A stretch of 64,000 nt of DNA from Rhizobium hidalgonense (GCF_002914525.1 NZ_LODW01000022.1:124001-188000), one strand, 5' to 3'. Positions 45,722 to 56,282 are shown, counted from the first letter of the stretch. The notes: generated by a model not told the origin, from the letters alone. A program made the numbers and translations.

Positions 45722-47095
45722 ATGGCCCGCGACACCACCGACCAGACACCGCTCTCTTCGGTTCAGGATCTGACCGATTATATCGCCGCCGGCAACAAGC
45801 CGCGGGAGCGCTTCCGGATCGGCACCGAACACGAGAAATTCGCCTTCTTCCGTGCCGACAACAGCCCGGTTCCCTATTTCGGCGACGCCAGCATTTCCGC
45901 CCTGCTCACCGGCCTGCAGAAAAAAAGCGGCTGGGAGCCGATCATGGACGGTGGCAACATCATCGGCCTTGCCGAGCAGAGCGGCATGGGCGCGATCTCG
46001 ATCGAGCCAGGCGGGCAGTTCGAACTGTCCGGCGCGCCGCTGGAAACGATCCACGAAACCTGCAGGGAATCGAACCAGCATCTGGCGACGCTGCGCGACA
46101 TCGCCGAGCCGATGGGCATCCGCTTCCTCGGCATCGGCGGCAGTCCGAAATGGACCTATGCTGAAACCCCGCAGATGCCGAAATCGCGCTACGAGATCAT
46201 GACCCGCTATATGCCGAAGGTCGGCACCAAGGGTCTCGACATGATGTACCGCACCTGCACGATCCAAGTGAATCTCGATTTCTCCTCCGAAGCCGACATG
46301 CGCCAGAAGATGCGCGTCTCGATGAAACTGCAATCGCTGGCGACCGCCCTCTTCGCATCCTCGCCCTTCACCGAGGGCAAGCCGAACGGCCTGCTGTCCT
46401 GGCGCGGCGATATCTGGCGCGATGTCGACAATCAGCGCTCGGGCCTGCTCGATTTCACCTTCCGCGACGATTTCGGCTTCCGCGACTATGCCGAATGGGC
46501 ACTCGACGTGCCGATGTATTTCATCGTCCGGGACGGGAACTATCACGATTGCACCCATGTCACTTTCCGCCAGTTCATGAATGGCGCTTTGAAGGGCGAG
46601 GTCGCTGATCCGGCGCCAACGATGGGCGACTGGACGAACCATCTTTCGACGCTCTTCCCCGACGTGCGGATGAAGCGTTTCCTCGAAATGCGCGGCGCCG
46701 ACGGCGGCCCGTGGCGGCGCATTTGTGCCTTGCCGGCCTTCTGGGTTGGCCTGCTCTACGACGATGCGGCTCTCGATGCCGCCGACCAGTTGACGAAGGA
46801 TTGGAGCCTTGCCGAGATCGGCACATTGCGGGATGCCGTTCCGGCGCAAGGATTGAAGGCCGAGTTTCGCGGACATGCACTGCTCGACACGGCGCGCGAA
46901 GTGGTCGGCATATCGAGGGCCGGCCTCAAGGCGCGCGGCAGGCTCAATCGCGAAGGCCAGGACGAGAGTATCTTCCTGGCGCCGCTCGACGAGGTGCTCG
47001 CCAAGAAGGCGACGCTCGCCGAGGATCTGCTGTCGCTTTATCACGGCCGCTGGAACGGCTCCGTCGAACCGGTCTTCGAGGACTATCAGTACTGA
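45722..47095 (+). CDS. gshA: Glutamate-cysteine ligase
   Basis: A 457-aa enzyme of the plant/alphaproteobacterial type that makes gamma-glutamylcysteine for glutathione. Family segments are RIGTEHEKFAF near the start, GNIIGLAEQSG and SIEPGGQFELSGAP, and MYRTCTIQVNLDFSSE. It follows rsmE after 147 bp on the same strand. The ATG at 45722 is well placed for the family. Confidence 0.95.
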   Translation: MARDTTDQTPLSSVQDLTDYIAAGNKPRERFRIGTEHEKFAFFRADNSPVPYFGDASISALLTGLQKKSGWEPIMDGGNIIGLAEQSGMGAISIEPGGQFELSGAPLETIHETCRESNQHLATLRDIAEPMGIRFLGIGGSPKWTYAETPQMPKSRYEIMTRYMPKVGTKGLDMMYRTCTIQVNLDFSSEADMRQKMRVSMKLQSLATALFASSPFTEGKPNGLLSWRGDIWRDVDNQRSGLLDFTFRDDFGFRDYAEWALDVPMYFIVRDGNYHDCTHVTFRQFMNGALKGEVADPAPTMGDWTNHLSTLFPDVRMKRFLEMRGADGGPWRRICALPAFWVGLLYDDAALDAADQLTKDWSLAEIGTLRDAVPAQGLKAEFRGHALLDTAREVVGISRAGLKARGRLNREGQDESIFLAPLDEVLAKKATLAEDLLSLYHGRWNGSVEPVFEDYQY

Positions 47096-47244
47096 GCCTG
47101 TCCTGGGGTTTTCTCCAACTCGGAAAATCGCACGGCACTTTCGCTGAAATTGGTTTAAGTTCTTATGGCAAAAAGCCGTTTGCACATTACCATTTCCGGA
47201 TATAGTGGCGTTACCAGCGTCACGACTCGGGGAAAGGGACCTCC

Positions 47245-48105
47245 ATGCTGCCACTCTTCGACATGATGATGCAGGCGCAGAACGGCGCGGCGATGGAGGC
47301 AATCGCCCGGCAGTTCAACCTGGCCCAGGAACAGGCGACCAAGGCGATGGCGGCATTGATGCCGGCCTTCTCAGCCGGCCTGAAGCGCAGCACCAGCAAC
47401 CCTTATGATTTCGTCGGGCTGATGCAGGCCGTCTCCTCCGGCAATTATGCGCGTTATTTCGAGGATATGAGCCGGGCTTTCACGCCCGAGGGCATTTCCG
47501 ACGGCAACAATATCCTTGCCCAGCTTTTCGGCTCCAAGGAGGTTTCGCGCGCGGTCGCCGCTCAGGCCGCACAGATGACCGGCATCGGCCAGGATATCTA
47601 CAAGCGGATGCTGCCGGTGCTGGCCGATACGCTGATGGGCGGGCTCTTCAAACAGACGACTGGCCAGATGGCTTCGCCGGTCAACCCCTTCGTCAATACG
47701 GCGATGGCCGAGACCATCCAGCAATGGCTGCAGAGTACCGGCTTCGCGCCGAAACCGAAGGCGGCGCAGCCCAGCATCTTCGACAATCCCTTCACGCAGG
47801 CGATGCAGCAGATGTTTTCGGTGCCGAAGGCTCAGCCGGCACCTCAGCCGAACCCCTTCCTCGACAATCCCTTCGCCAAGGCCTTCCAGGAGATGATGGG
47901 TGGGCTAGGGCAGCAACCGGCGGCCCAGCCGGCAACCAAGACGCCCGAGGCGCCGAAGGAAGAGACGAAGGCCGCGGCAGACAGCTATGGCGAAATATTG
48001 AACGCCATGTTCGACAGCGGGCTGGAAGTGCAGAAGACCTACCAGAGGAACCTGGAAGCGATCTTCGAAACCTATCGGCCGAAGCCGCCGGAATCCAAGG
48101 CGTAA
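47245..48105 (+). CDS. DUF937-like protein with repeated NPF motifs
   Basis: A 286-aa cytoplasmic protein. Residues about 1-140 are helical and Ala/Met/Gln-rich, with ILAQLFGSKEVSRAVAAQAAQ as in DUF937/YidB. After this, three NPF motifs occur: VNPFVNTAM (146-154), DNPFTQAMQQMF (180-191) and DNPFAKAFQEMM (207-218), joined by Pro/Ala/Lys linkers. The C-terminal segment 249-277 forms one predicted helix. The function is unknown. GGGAAAGGGAC lies upstream of the ATG. Confidence 0.7.
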   Translation: MLPLFDMMMQAQNGAAMEAIARQFNLAQEQATKAMAALMPAFSAGLKRSTSNPYDFVGLMQAVSSGNYARYFEDMSRAFTPEGISDGNNILAQLFGSKEVSRAVAAQAAQMTGIGQDIYKRMLPVLADTLMGGLFKQTTGQMASPVNPFVNTAMAETIQQWLQSTGFAPKPKAAQPSIFDNPFTQAMQQMFSVPKAQPAPQPNPFLDNPFAKAFQEMMGGLGQQPAAQPATKTPEAPKEETKAAADSYGEILNAMFDSGLEVQKTYQRNLEAIFETYRPKPPESKA

Positions 48106-48145
48106 AAAAACCCGGAGATGGCTTGGGAAAAGCCGATCACCGGGT
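48104..48145 (-). terminator. Terminator of the DUF1127 gene
   Basis: On the minus strand, ACCCGG and CCGGGT form a long stem with an inner CGGCTT/AAGCC stem, followed by TTTTTTT. It lies about 50 bp after the DUF1127 stop. Confidence 0.85.
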
Positions 48146-48193
48146 CAAGCGGCAGGGCTATTGGCTATCACCCTGCGGGGAAACTCGACATTC

Positions 48194-48493
48194 CTACTCC
48201 TGGTAGGAGCGGAAGAGCGACAGGCGCCAGCGATTGCGCGCCGAGCGGGTCAGATGTTCCGACGGGTCCTCGAAGAAGGTCGACGCCAGGAACGCGGAGG
48301 TCAGATCGGCCCTGGTGAGGCCGATATCCCTCAACTGCGTGTCGTTCAGATCATGCAGCGCGTTGATCTCCATGCGATTGCGGAACACGCGAAAGAGAGA
48401 GGCCAACGGTGCGAGACCTGCCGCCAGACGCTGGGAAAACGTCGGGGTCGGCTTGTCGCAATCGAGTTCGAGTGTCTGGTCTGTCATGCGCAT
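48194..48493 (-). CDS. DUF1127 domain protein
   Basis: A 99-aa protein. The DUF1127 helix pair reads RNRMEINALHDLNDTQLRDI then GLTRADL. Its size is about twice that of the small 45-50-aa class, with an extra N-terminal half and a short Arg-rich end. DUF1127 proteins in alphaproteobacteria are linked to RNA turnover and metabolism. The start at 48493 has AAAGGAGAGTTCA upstream. A LysR gene is divergent (255 bp). Confidence 0.88.
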   Translation of the reverse strand: MRMTDQTLELDCDKPTPTFSQRLAAGLAPLASLFRVFRNRMEINALHDLNDTQLRDIGLTRADLTSAFLASTFFEDPSEHLTRSARNRWRLSLFRSYQE

Positions 48494-48714
48494 TGAACTC
48501 TCCTTTCTGTACAGCGCCGCGCGTCCTTCAGACGTGGAAAGGGCGCTGTAACGTTTCAGATCTCCGCGCAACGCAACCGACCCTCCCGCGAGGTCGTGCG
48601 GGAAGGAGCAAGCTGAATTCCGCTTGGACAGGCAGGGTGTCTGTCCTTCACTTTGCTTTGATTTGCATCCCGAAGATGCCAAAGACCTATTGATCAGTCC
48701 AACGAATGTTTCTA

Positions 48715-48725
48715 ATGATTATCAT
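48715..48725 (+). promoter_or_regulatory. ATGATTATCAT palindrome upstream of a LysR gene
   Basis: An 11-bp palindrome with the central base unpaired, 24 bp before the chosen LysR start. It could be an autoregulatory operator shared with the divergent DUF1127 gene. Confidence 0.4.
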
Positions 48726-48748
48726 CAGCTATCTTTATGGGTGACACC

Positions 48749-49705
48749 ATGTCCGCGCCTCTTGATCTCGACCAGTTGCAGACTTTCATCGCCATCGTCG
48801 ATTCCGGCAGCTTCACCAAGGCGGCCGACAGGGTCTACAAGACCCAATCTGCCGTCTCCATGCAGATGCGCCGTCTCGAGGAGCGCATCGGCAAGCAGTT
48901 GTTCATCAAGGATGGACGCGGCAACCGGCTGACGGTCGAGGGCGAAAAATTGCTCAATTACGCCCGGCGTATCATCCGCCTCAACAATGAGGCGATCGCG
49001 GCCTTCGACGACAACAGGCTCGAGGGCACGCTGCGCATCGGCACGCCGGACGATTATGCCGACCGCTACATGCCCGAAATCATCGGCCGCTTCGCCAAGA
49101 CCCATCCGAATGTCGAACTCTACATCGTCTGCGAGCCCTCGGTGGATCTGGCCGAGCGCATGCATAAGGGCGAACTCGACATCGCGCTCGTCACCCACAA
49201 TCCGCGCGAGCGAATGTCTGACGTCGTCAGAACCGAGCCGCTCTGCTGGGTGGGTTCGGCCAACCATCCGATCCGCGACGACGCGCCGGTGCCGCTGGCC
49301 GTCGGCCGGCGTGATTGCCAGTGGCGCCAGCTTGCCTGCTCGGCGCTCGACGCAGTGGGACGCGAACACCAGATCCTGTTCACCAGCTGGTCCTGCACGG
49401 TCGTTGCCGCTGCCGTGCTTGCCGGCATGGCAGTCTCGGTGATGCCGGAATCGGCGCTGCGCACCGGCATGAAGGTGCTGAGCCAGGCGGACGGCTTTCC
49501 CGCACTGCCGCCGGTGCAGATCGGCATCATGAAGCGGCCGGGCGTTTCGCTCTCGCTGATGAACGCGATCACGGCGCATATCACCGCCTGCCTCGACAAT
49601 ATCACGCCTGCCGTCGTCGACGACACGCTGGAGGCCGATGTCAAATCCGCCCAGGCACGCCTTTATCCACGGCTGAAAGCCGCCAATATGGTGCCGAGCT
49701 GGTAA
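48749..49705 (+). CDS. LysR-family transcriptional regulator
   Basis: A 318-aa LysR protein. The helix-turn-helix region is LDQLQTFIAIVDSGSFTKAA and QSAVSMQMRRLEERIG, and the effector domain starts LRIGTPDDYADRYMPEII. The start at 48749 is preferred because GGGTGA lies close upstream; an ATG at 48737 gives four more residues. It is divergent from the DUF1127 gene, which is therefore the first candidate target. Confidence 0.9.
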   Translation: MSAPLDLDQLQTFIAIVDSGSFTKAADRVYKTQSAVSMQMRRLEERIGKQLFIKDGRGNRLTVEGEKLLNYARRIIRLNNEAIAAFDDNRLEGTLRIGTPDDYADRYMPEIIGRFAKTHPNVELYIVCEPSVDLAERMHKGELDIALVTHNPRERMSDVVRTEPLCWVGSANHPIRDDAPVPLAVGRRDCQWRQLACSALDAVGREHQILFTSWSCTVVAAAVLAGMAVSVMPESALRTGMKVLSQADGFPALPPVQIGIMKRPGVSLSLMNAITAHITACLDNITPAVVDDTLEADVKSAQARLYPRLKAANMVPSW

Positions 49706-49723
49706 GAAGTATGACTTAAGAGC

Positions 49724-50365
49724 TCAGGCGGCGCGCTGAGCGGTTGCGGCGAAAAGGGAAGCGCGGATGGCGCGTTTCCACTCATCGAGCATGCGCCGCG
49801 CCAGGGCTTTGTCGCTGACGGCGGCAAGCCGGATGACGGCGCCGATCAAGTGGCTGAACAGATAAGTGCGCGCATACATCTCTTCGTCGCAAAGGTGCGG
49901 GGCCAGCCGACGCACGGCCTCATGAAAGATGCCGGCAACGCGGCCGCTATGCTCGATATTCAGCTGAAGCAGATCCTGGTCGGTCTCCGTTCCCATCCAG
50001 ACACCGAGATAGACGGGATCATCATGATAGGACTCGTAATACCAGTCGATAATGTCGCAGACGATGTCGAGTGCCTGGTCGAGCGTCTGAACGTCGGCGA
50101 ACATCGCCTCCGTCTTTTCCTGGATTGCCAAGGCGTGCTGGTCGAACAAGGCTTTGACGATCGCCGCCTTTTCGGGAAAATACTGGTAAACCGAGCCGAT
50201 CGGCACCTTGGCGGCGACGGCGAGCTCCGTCATCCGCATGGCGCTGACGCCCTTTTCGGCAATGATCTTGGCGGCGGCGGCAAGAATGAGGTCCAGCCTC
50301 TGGATACTGCGCTCCTGCTTCGGCTTCCTGCGCAAGCCGATCCGATCGATGCTTTCCACGCCCAT
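49724..50365 (-). CDS. TetR/AcrR-family transcriptional regulator
   Basis: A 213-aa regulator. The N-terminal TetR helix-turn-helix is near residues 20-65 (LILAAAAKIIAEKGVSAMRMT then VPIGSVYQYFPEKAAIV). The C-terminal ligand-binding part is helical. The start at 50365 (MGVESIDRIG) is the closest reasonable Met; the upstream 23 codons are less protein-like. No pump or enzyme is adjacent, so the target is unknown. Confidence 0.88.
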   Translation of the reverse strand: MGVESIDRIGLRRKPKQERSIQRLDLILAAAAKIIAEKGVSAMRMTELAVAAKVPIGSVYQYFPEKAAIVKALFDQHALAIQEKTEAMFADVQTLDQALDIVCDIIDWYYESYHDDPVYLGVWMGTETDQDLLQLNIEHSGRVAGIFHEAVRRLAPHLCDEEMYARTYLFSHLIGAVIRLAAVSDKALARRMLDEWKRAIRASLFAATAQRAA

Positions 50366-50654
50366 CTCGTTCCCGTTCTTATCGTTCGCGCGGCAGGCAT
50401 CATGCCAAATCAGCGCGTCGGGCGGGTATGACATTGCAGGTCTTCATCAGTGGTAAATGAAAACGCCCGCATTTTAACGATCGGCAAATGCGTTTGAAAT
50501 CAGGCACCTAGATCATATCATCCTAATTGACCAGCATTCGAAAGACCTGAAATAGTTGTAAAATCCTTGGGTCGAGAAGAGAGACCCATGCCGCTGCCGG
50601 GGCAAGTGACGATCCTGCCCGCCGGGACGCCGGACGAGCTCCCAGTGTTCGGCA

Positions 50655-51071
50655 TCAGCCCATTGCCATCCATGCTGCGAGCCACACCCACATAGCGGCG
50701 AGCGTGAGGTAACCGGCAGCGAAAAGCGGACTGCGGTAGCGCAGATCATTGCTGGTGACATGCACGACGGCATGGGCGTAACGCAGCGCGACGAAGAGCC
50801 AGGCGAGCCCGACGGCCGGGAGATTGTCGGCCTCGGTGACATAGAGAAGAATACAGCAGGCGTAGAAGAGCACAGGCAGTTCGAACTGATTGGCGAGGCA
50901 GTTTTTGACGACGAGGCTTGTCGCCGGCTCGTCCCGATTTTCGCGATAATCCGATCTCCCGATCTTGCCGGCGCGGACCATTTTCCCGCGCCGCATGCCC
51001 AGAAGTGCATAAAGACCATAGACCAGGGCCACATGGGCGAGGAGTGGCCAGAAGATTTGATAACCGGTCAT
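50655..51071 (-). CDS. MAPEG family membrane protein
   Basis: A 138-aa protein with four hydrophobic helices. NCLANQFELPVLFYACCILLY and LAWLFVALRYAHAVVHVTSN match the MAPEG family (membrane-associated proteins in eicosanoid and glutathione metabolism). The Arg/Tyr/His cluster in ALRYAHAVVH is the usual glutathione-side motif. The actual activity in bacteria is usually unknown. Start at 51071 (MTGYQIFW). No partner gene is adjacent on this strand. Confidence 0.85.
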   Translation of the reverse strand: MTGYQIFWPLLAHVALVYGLYALLGMRRGKMVRAGKIGRSDYRENRDEPATSLVVKNCLANQFELPVLFYACCILLYVTEADNLPAVGLAWLFVALRYAHAVVHVTSNDLRYRSPLFAAGYLTLAAMWVWLAAWMAMG

Positions 51072-51193
51072 ATGGGCGCCTTGAGTCCTTTTCCGCTTCC
51101 GCATTCGTTGCGAGCAGTAGCCGAAAGGAGAGCCGGATACCAGCGGCGGCGGCAGTGAACCGCCGTCGTGCGACGGCGGGTCACAAGAACATG

Positions 51194-51949
51194 TCAGACC
51201 TGAGCAGAGCCACCATCGGCGAAGAGCTCTGTGCCGGTGATGAAGCTCGAATCGTCCGAGGCGAGGAAGAGTGCCGCGGCGGCGATTTCCTCGGCGCGGC
51301 CGACGCGGCCCATCGGCACCTGTGTTGCGAGATAGTCGAGCAGGCCCTGCTGCTGTACCTTGTCCTTACCGGCGAGTTCGACAAGACCGGTCGTCTCTGT
51401 CGGGCCGGGGCTCAGCGTGTTGATGCGGATGCCGCGATCCTTGAGATCGAGGATCCAGTTGCGGGCAAAGCTTCTGAGCGCGGCTTTCGACGCAGCGTAG
51501 ACACTGAAGGCAGGCGTGCCGGTCGAGCCGGCCGTCGAGCCCGTCAAGATCACGGATGAACCCCGGCCGAGCAGCGGCAGCGCTTTCTGTACGGTGAAGA
51601 GCACGCCCTTCACATTGCGGTTGAAGGTATCGTCGTACTGCTCCTCGGTAATTTCGCCGAGCGGCAGCATGGAACCGCCGCCGGCATTGACGAAGAGCAC
51701 GTCGATGCGGCCGACTTGCGCCTTCACGAACTCATAGAGCCGGTCGAGGTCGGCAAGCTTTGCCGAGTCCGCCTGGATACCTTTGACATTGCCACCGATT
51801 TCGGCGACCGCCGCGTCGAGGACGTCTTTGCGCCGGCCGGTCACGAAGAGCTGCGCGCCCTCGGCAGCGAAACGTTTGGCGGTGGCAAGGCCAATGCCGG
51901 ATGTGGCGCCGGTGATGACCACGATCTTTCCATTCAGTCTCTGCGTCAT
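51194..51949 (-). CDS. Short-chain dehydrogenase/reductase
   Basis: A 251-aa NAD(P)-dependent enzyme. The cofactor motif is ITGATSGIGLA at about residue 12, NAG is in LFVNAGGGS, the catalytic Ser is in LTGSTAGSTG, and YAASKAA is the YxxxK motif. The substrate is unknown. AGGAGACGACA lies before the ATG at 51949. A LysR gene is divergent with only 92 bp between, a typical regulator-target pair. Confidence 0.92.
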   Translation of the reverse strand: MTQRLNGKIVVITGATSGIGLATAKRFAAEGAQLFVTGRRKDVLDAAVAEIGGNVKGIQADSAKLADLDRLYEFVKAQVGRIDVLFVNAGGGSMLPLGEITEEQYDDTFNRNVKGVLFTVQKALPLLGRGSSVILTGSTAGSTGTPAFSVYAASKAALRSFARNWILDLKDRGIRINTLSPGPTETTGLVELAGKDKVQQQGLLDYLATQVPMGRVGRAEEIAAAALFLASDDSSFITGTELFADGGSAQV

Positions 51950-52041
51950 TGTCGTCTCCTGTTGTTGGACCGAGGCTGAGATATGGACGCGGGGATTGTT
52001 TCGGAATAGAAAGAAATGAAAGCCATCGTTGCAAGGATGAA

Positions 52042-52959
52042 ATGACGAAGTTTCCCGATTTCGAAGGCCTCGCAATGTTTGCAAAGGTGGCAGAGGAGCG
52101 TTCTTTCGCCCGCGCCGCCAAGACGCTTGGCGTCTCGGTGCCGACCGTTTCGCGCGCCGTCGCCCGGCTGGAGGAGAGGTTGGGAGCACGGCTCTTCAAC
52201 CGCACGTCACGGCAGCTGGCGCTGACCGATTTCGGCTTGCGGCTGGTCGACAGTGCCTCACGGCTCTATGCGGAGGCGGAGGCGGCGGAGGATGCAGCGC
52301 GCGAGCTTTCCAGCAGTCCGCGCGGGATGATCCGGCTTGCCGTGCCGATGGCCTTTGGCACACGCTGGCTGGCGCCGATCCTGCCTGATTTTTTCGAGCT
52401 TTATCCGGATATTTCCATCGACCTGCATATGAGCGACGCTGCCGTCGATCTGGTGGGAGACGGTTTCGATGCAGCGCTGCGGATCGCCGTTCTACAGGAT
52501 TCCTCGCTGGTGGCACGGCGGCTGACGCCGGTCGCTCGTTTCATCCTCGCAGCGCCCTCCTACCTGGAAAAACACGGGACACCGGCACATCCAAGCGAGC
52601 TTACCGCCCACCATTGCCTGGGCTATGCCTATCGGCCGCGGCAGGATATCTGGCACTTGCGCAACGAGGCCGGCGAGGAAGAAACGGTCATACCGACGGG
52701 GCCGTTGCGCGCCACCAATTCGCAGGCGCTGATCCCGATGGCGCTCCGCGGCCTAGGGATCGTCGAACTGCCTGAATTCATGGCGCATGAATATCTCGCC
52801 GATGGCCGGCTGAAAGCCATCCTCAGCGATTGGAAACTGCTGAGCGGTGCGCTCTATTTCGTCACGCCCTCGGCTCGCACTCGTCCGGCGAAGGTGGAGG
52901 TGTTGTCCGATTTCATGGTTGCGCGGCTTTCCAACCCATCATGGCGATGGAACGGCTGA
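52042..52959 (+). CDS. LysR-family transcriptional regulator
   Basis: A 305-aa LysR protein. DNA-binding: FEGLAMFAKVAEERSFARAA then VPTVSRAVARLEERLG. Effector domain: IRLAVPMAFGTRWLAPILP. The start at 52042 has AAGGATGA upstream. It is divergent from the SDR gene and may repress or activate it. Confidence 0.92.
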   Translation: MTKFPDFEGLAMFAKVAEERSFARAAKTLGVSVPTVSRAVARLEERLGARLFNRTSRQLALTDFGLRLVDSASRLYAEAEAAEDAARELSSSPRGMIRLAVPMAFGTRWLAPILPDFFELYPDISIDLHMSDAAVDLVGDGFDAALRIAVLQDSSLVARRLTPVARFILAAPSYLEKHGTPAHPSELTAHHCLGYAYRPRQDIWHLRNEAGEEETVIPTGPLRATNSQALIPMALRGLGIVELPEFMAHEYLADGRLKAILSDWKLLSGALYFVTPSARTRPAKVEVLSDFMVARLSNPSWRWNG

Positions 52960-52967
52960 AGGTCCCC

Positions 52968-53522
52968 TCAGTCCTCGCGCGGCGAGAGCCAGCGGGCGAT
53001 GGCAAGCCGGGCGATGACAATGACGCAGATGGCGAGGCTTGCGAATTTCAGCCGTGTCATCCACGGCAGCAGATGTGTTGCAAGATGTGTGGACGCACCA
53101 TCGCCGAAGGCGATCAGGCTCGAGATGTTCTCGGCGTAGTCGGCGATGCCGTAGATGAACGGTAGCAGGTAGATCGCCTTGGCCACAAGCGGATGCGCCG
53201 ATCGGCCGAACCACGAGCCGACGGGACCGAGTGCGACGAAGACAAAGAACAGCAGCGCCGTCAGCAAGGCCGGAAAAATCAGTTCCGGCCCGAAATACAT
53301 GGCGCGCAGCAGCTTTGTCGCCGTCTCGTTCTCATCCAGCAGCTTCTGCATGTGGAAGACGGCAGACTCGTCGTAACCGGCGAAATAAGTATCGAGCACC
53401 GCCTGCCCGGTCTCATGCTTGAAGGGCACGACGAAGCCGAAGGTCGTCCAGGCGAGCACGATCAGGCAGAGGGCTGCGAGCAGCGCGACGATCCAGACAG
53501 GAATCCCGCTGCCCGCTTTCAT
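52968..53522 (-). CDS. Small membrane protein coupled to guaB
   Basis: A 184-aa protein with four predicted membrane helices (near residues 8-32, 80-102, 110-130 and 160-178) and a soluble loop with HETGQAVLDTYF. No family was recognised. Its ATG is 2 bp after the guaB stop, so it is almost certainly read from the guaB transcript, but nothing in the sequence ties it to purine synthesis. Confidence 0.75.
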   Translation of the reverse strand: MKAGSGIPVWIVALLAALCLIVLAWTTFGFVVPFKHETGQAVLDTYFAGYDESAVFHMQKLLDENETATKLLRAMYFGPELIFPALLTALLFFVFVALGPVGSWFGRSAHPLVAKAIYLLPFIYGIADYAENISSLIAFGDGASTHLATHLLPWMTRLKFASLAICVIVIARLAIARWLSPRED

Positions 53523-53524
53523 GA

Positions 53525-55021
<1,497 letters not shown>

Positions 55022-55137
55022 TCATTTAAGAAAATGCAACCTGGCCCGGAAACGAATCGTCCGCCCCGGCGGTGTGCATGGGATTGCTTGGAAGTTGGCG
55101 AGGGCTGGTAACACGTCTATGACAGGAAGGAAATAGC

Positions 55138-55163
55138 AAAAAGCCCGGCCTGTCCGCCGGGCT
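55138..55163 (-). terminator. Terminator after the MBL-fold hydrolase gene
   Basis: On the minus strand, AGCCCGGC and GCCGGGCT form an 8-bp stem with a 6-base loop, followed by a T run. It lies about 127 bp after the stop at 55290. Confidence 0.85.
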
Positions 55164-55233
55164 CGTCATGGGTGCCATGCGCCTGGAGCAATCCCCTGAT
55201 TTCCCCAAGTCGCGGGGATGGCCTAACTCTCTG

Positions 55234-55286
55234 TTTTCACGCATTCCGGACGCACAACCGCTGCGCAATTTTGCTGGAGCGGCTCC
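55234..55286 (-). repeat. Dispersed rhizobial repeat fragment
   Basis: ACGCATTCCGGACGCACAAC and CGCAATTTTGCTGG match the element at 28605-28653 closely. It lies just after the stop of the MBL-fold gene and before its terminator. Confidence 0.75.
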
Positions 55287-55289
55287 ATA

Positions 55290-56282
55290 TCAGATGTCGA
55301 ACTGATAGGTCTTCGGCACGAAGCGATAGCCGCCATCCTGCTTCTCGGCAAAACCGACCGCCGGGAACGGCATGTGGTAGCCGAGGAAGGCGATCTTCTC
55401 GGTCGCGATCATGTCGAAGACCTTGCGGCGGGTGGCTGCTGCCTGCGCCTTGTCCATGTCGAAGCGCACCTCCCAATCCGGCCGCAGCAGCGACAGGATA
55501 TAGTGATTGGCCGTATCGCCGGTCAGCACGAGACGTTTCCCCTCGGATTCGACGTGGAAGACCATATGCCCCGGCGAGTGGCCGGCCGCCAGCATTGCTG
55601 TCACGCCGGGCGCGACGCTGTCACCGTCCTTGATGAAGGTGGTCTTTTCGGCAAGCGGCGCGACATTGGCCAGCACCGCCTTATGGCCGCCTTCGGCCGG
55701 CGTGCCCTCGCGCGCCTTGTTCGACCAGAAATCATATTCGGCCTGGCCGGCGACATAGCGGGCATTTTTGAAGGCAGCCGCGCCATTCTCCATCAGGCCG
55801 CCGATATGATCGCCGTGCAGATGGGTCAGCGCGACTATGGTGACGTCGTCGGCCGAATAGCCTGCGGCCTTCAGGCCCTCTGTCAACTGGCCGGCGCCCC
55901 GTGCGCGTCCGTTCTCGCCGAAGCCGGTATCGATCAGGATGACATCCGAGCCGGTATCGATGACAGCCGGCGTATAGCCGTTCACGAACTTGTCGGCCGG
56001 CAGGAAGTTTGCGGTCAGTAACGCCTGGACGGTTTCGGGGGCTTGATTGGTACCGAAGGTTTCATAGGGCTTTTCGGAGACATTGGTGCCATCGCGAACG
56101 ACGGTGAACTTATAGGAACCGAGCTTGAATTGATTGATCTCTGGCAAAGGCGTTAAATCCATCTTATTGCTTTCTCCAGTCGCGGCCGCTTCGGCCTTCT
56201 CTCTTAAAATGACCGGCGCCGCGAGCAGGCCGAGGCCTGCGGCAAAAAGGGTGCGCCGCTTTATTCCCGACGAAATTGCCAT
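55290..56282 (-). CDS. Exported MBL-fold metallo-hydrolase with Tat signal
   Basis: A 330-aa protein. A twin-arginine signal is at residues 8-35 (KRRTLFAAGLGLLAAPVI). The MBL metal site THLHGDHIGG (HxHxDH) is followed by the His and Asp ligands in GHSPGHMVF and LTGDTANH. This resembles the quorum-quenching lactonase or sulfatase-like branch; the substrate is unknown. The Tat signal means it is folded with metal before export. Start at 56282 (MAISSGIKRR). Confidence 0.88.
   Translation of the reverse strand: MAISSGIKRRTLFAAGLGLLAAPVILREKAEAAATGESNKMDLTPLPEINQFKLGSYKFTVVRDGTNVSEKPYETFGTNQAPETVQALLTANFLPADKFVNGYTPAVIDTGSDVILIDTGFGENGRARGAGQLTEGLKAAGYSADDVTIVALTHLHGDHIGGLMENGAAAFKNARYVAGQAEYDFWSNKAREGTPAEGGHKAVLANVAPLAEKTTFIKDGDSVAPGVTAMLAAGHSPGHMVFHVESEGKRLVLTGDTANHYILSLLRPDWEVRFDMDKAQAAATRRKVFDMIATEKIAFLGYHMPFPAVGFAEKQDGGYRFVPKTYQFDI

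Noticed and set aside
51163..51181. Hairpin CCGCCGTCGTGCGACGGCGG near the MAPEG gene
   Set aside because: A stable stem, but no T run on either strand, so it is not called as a terminator; it resembles the stem after doxX.
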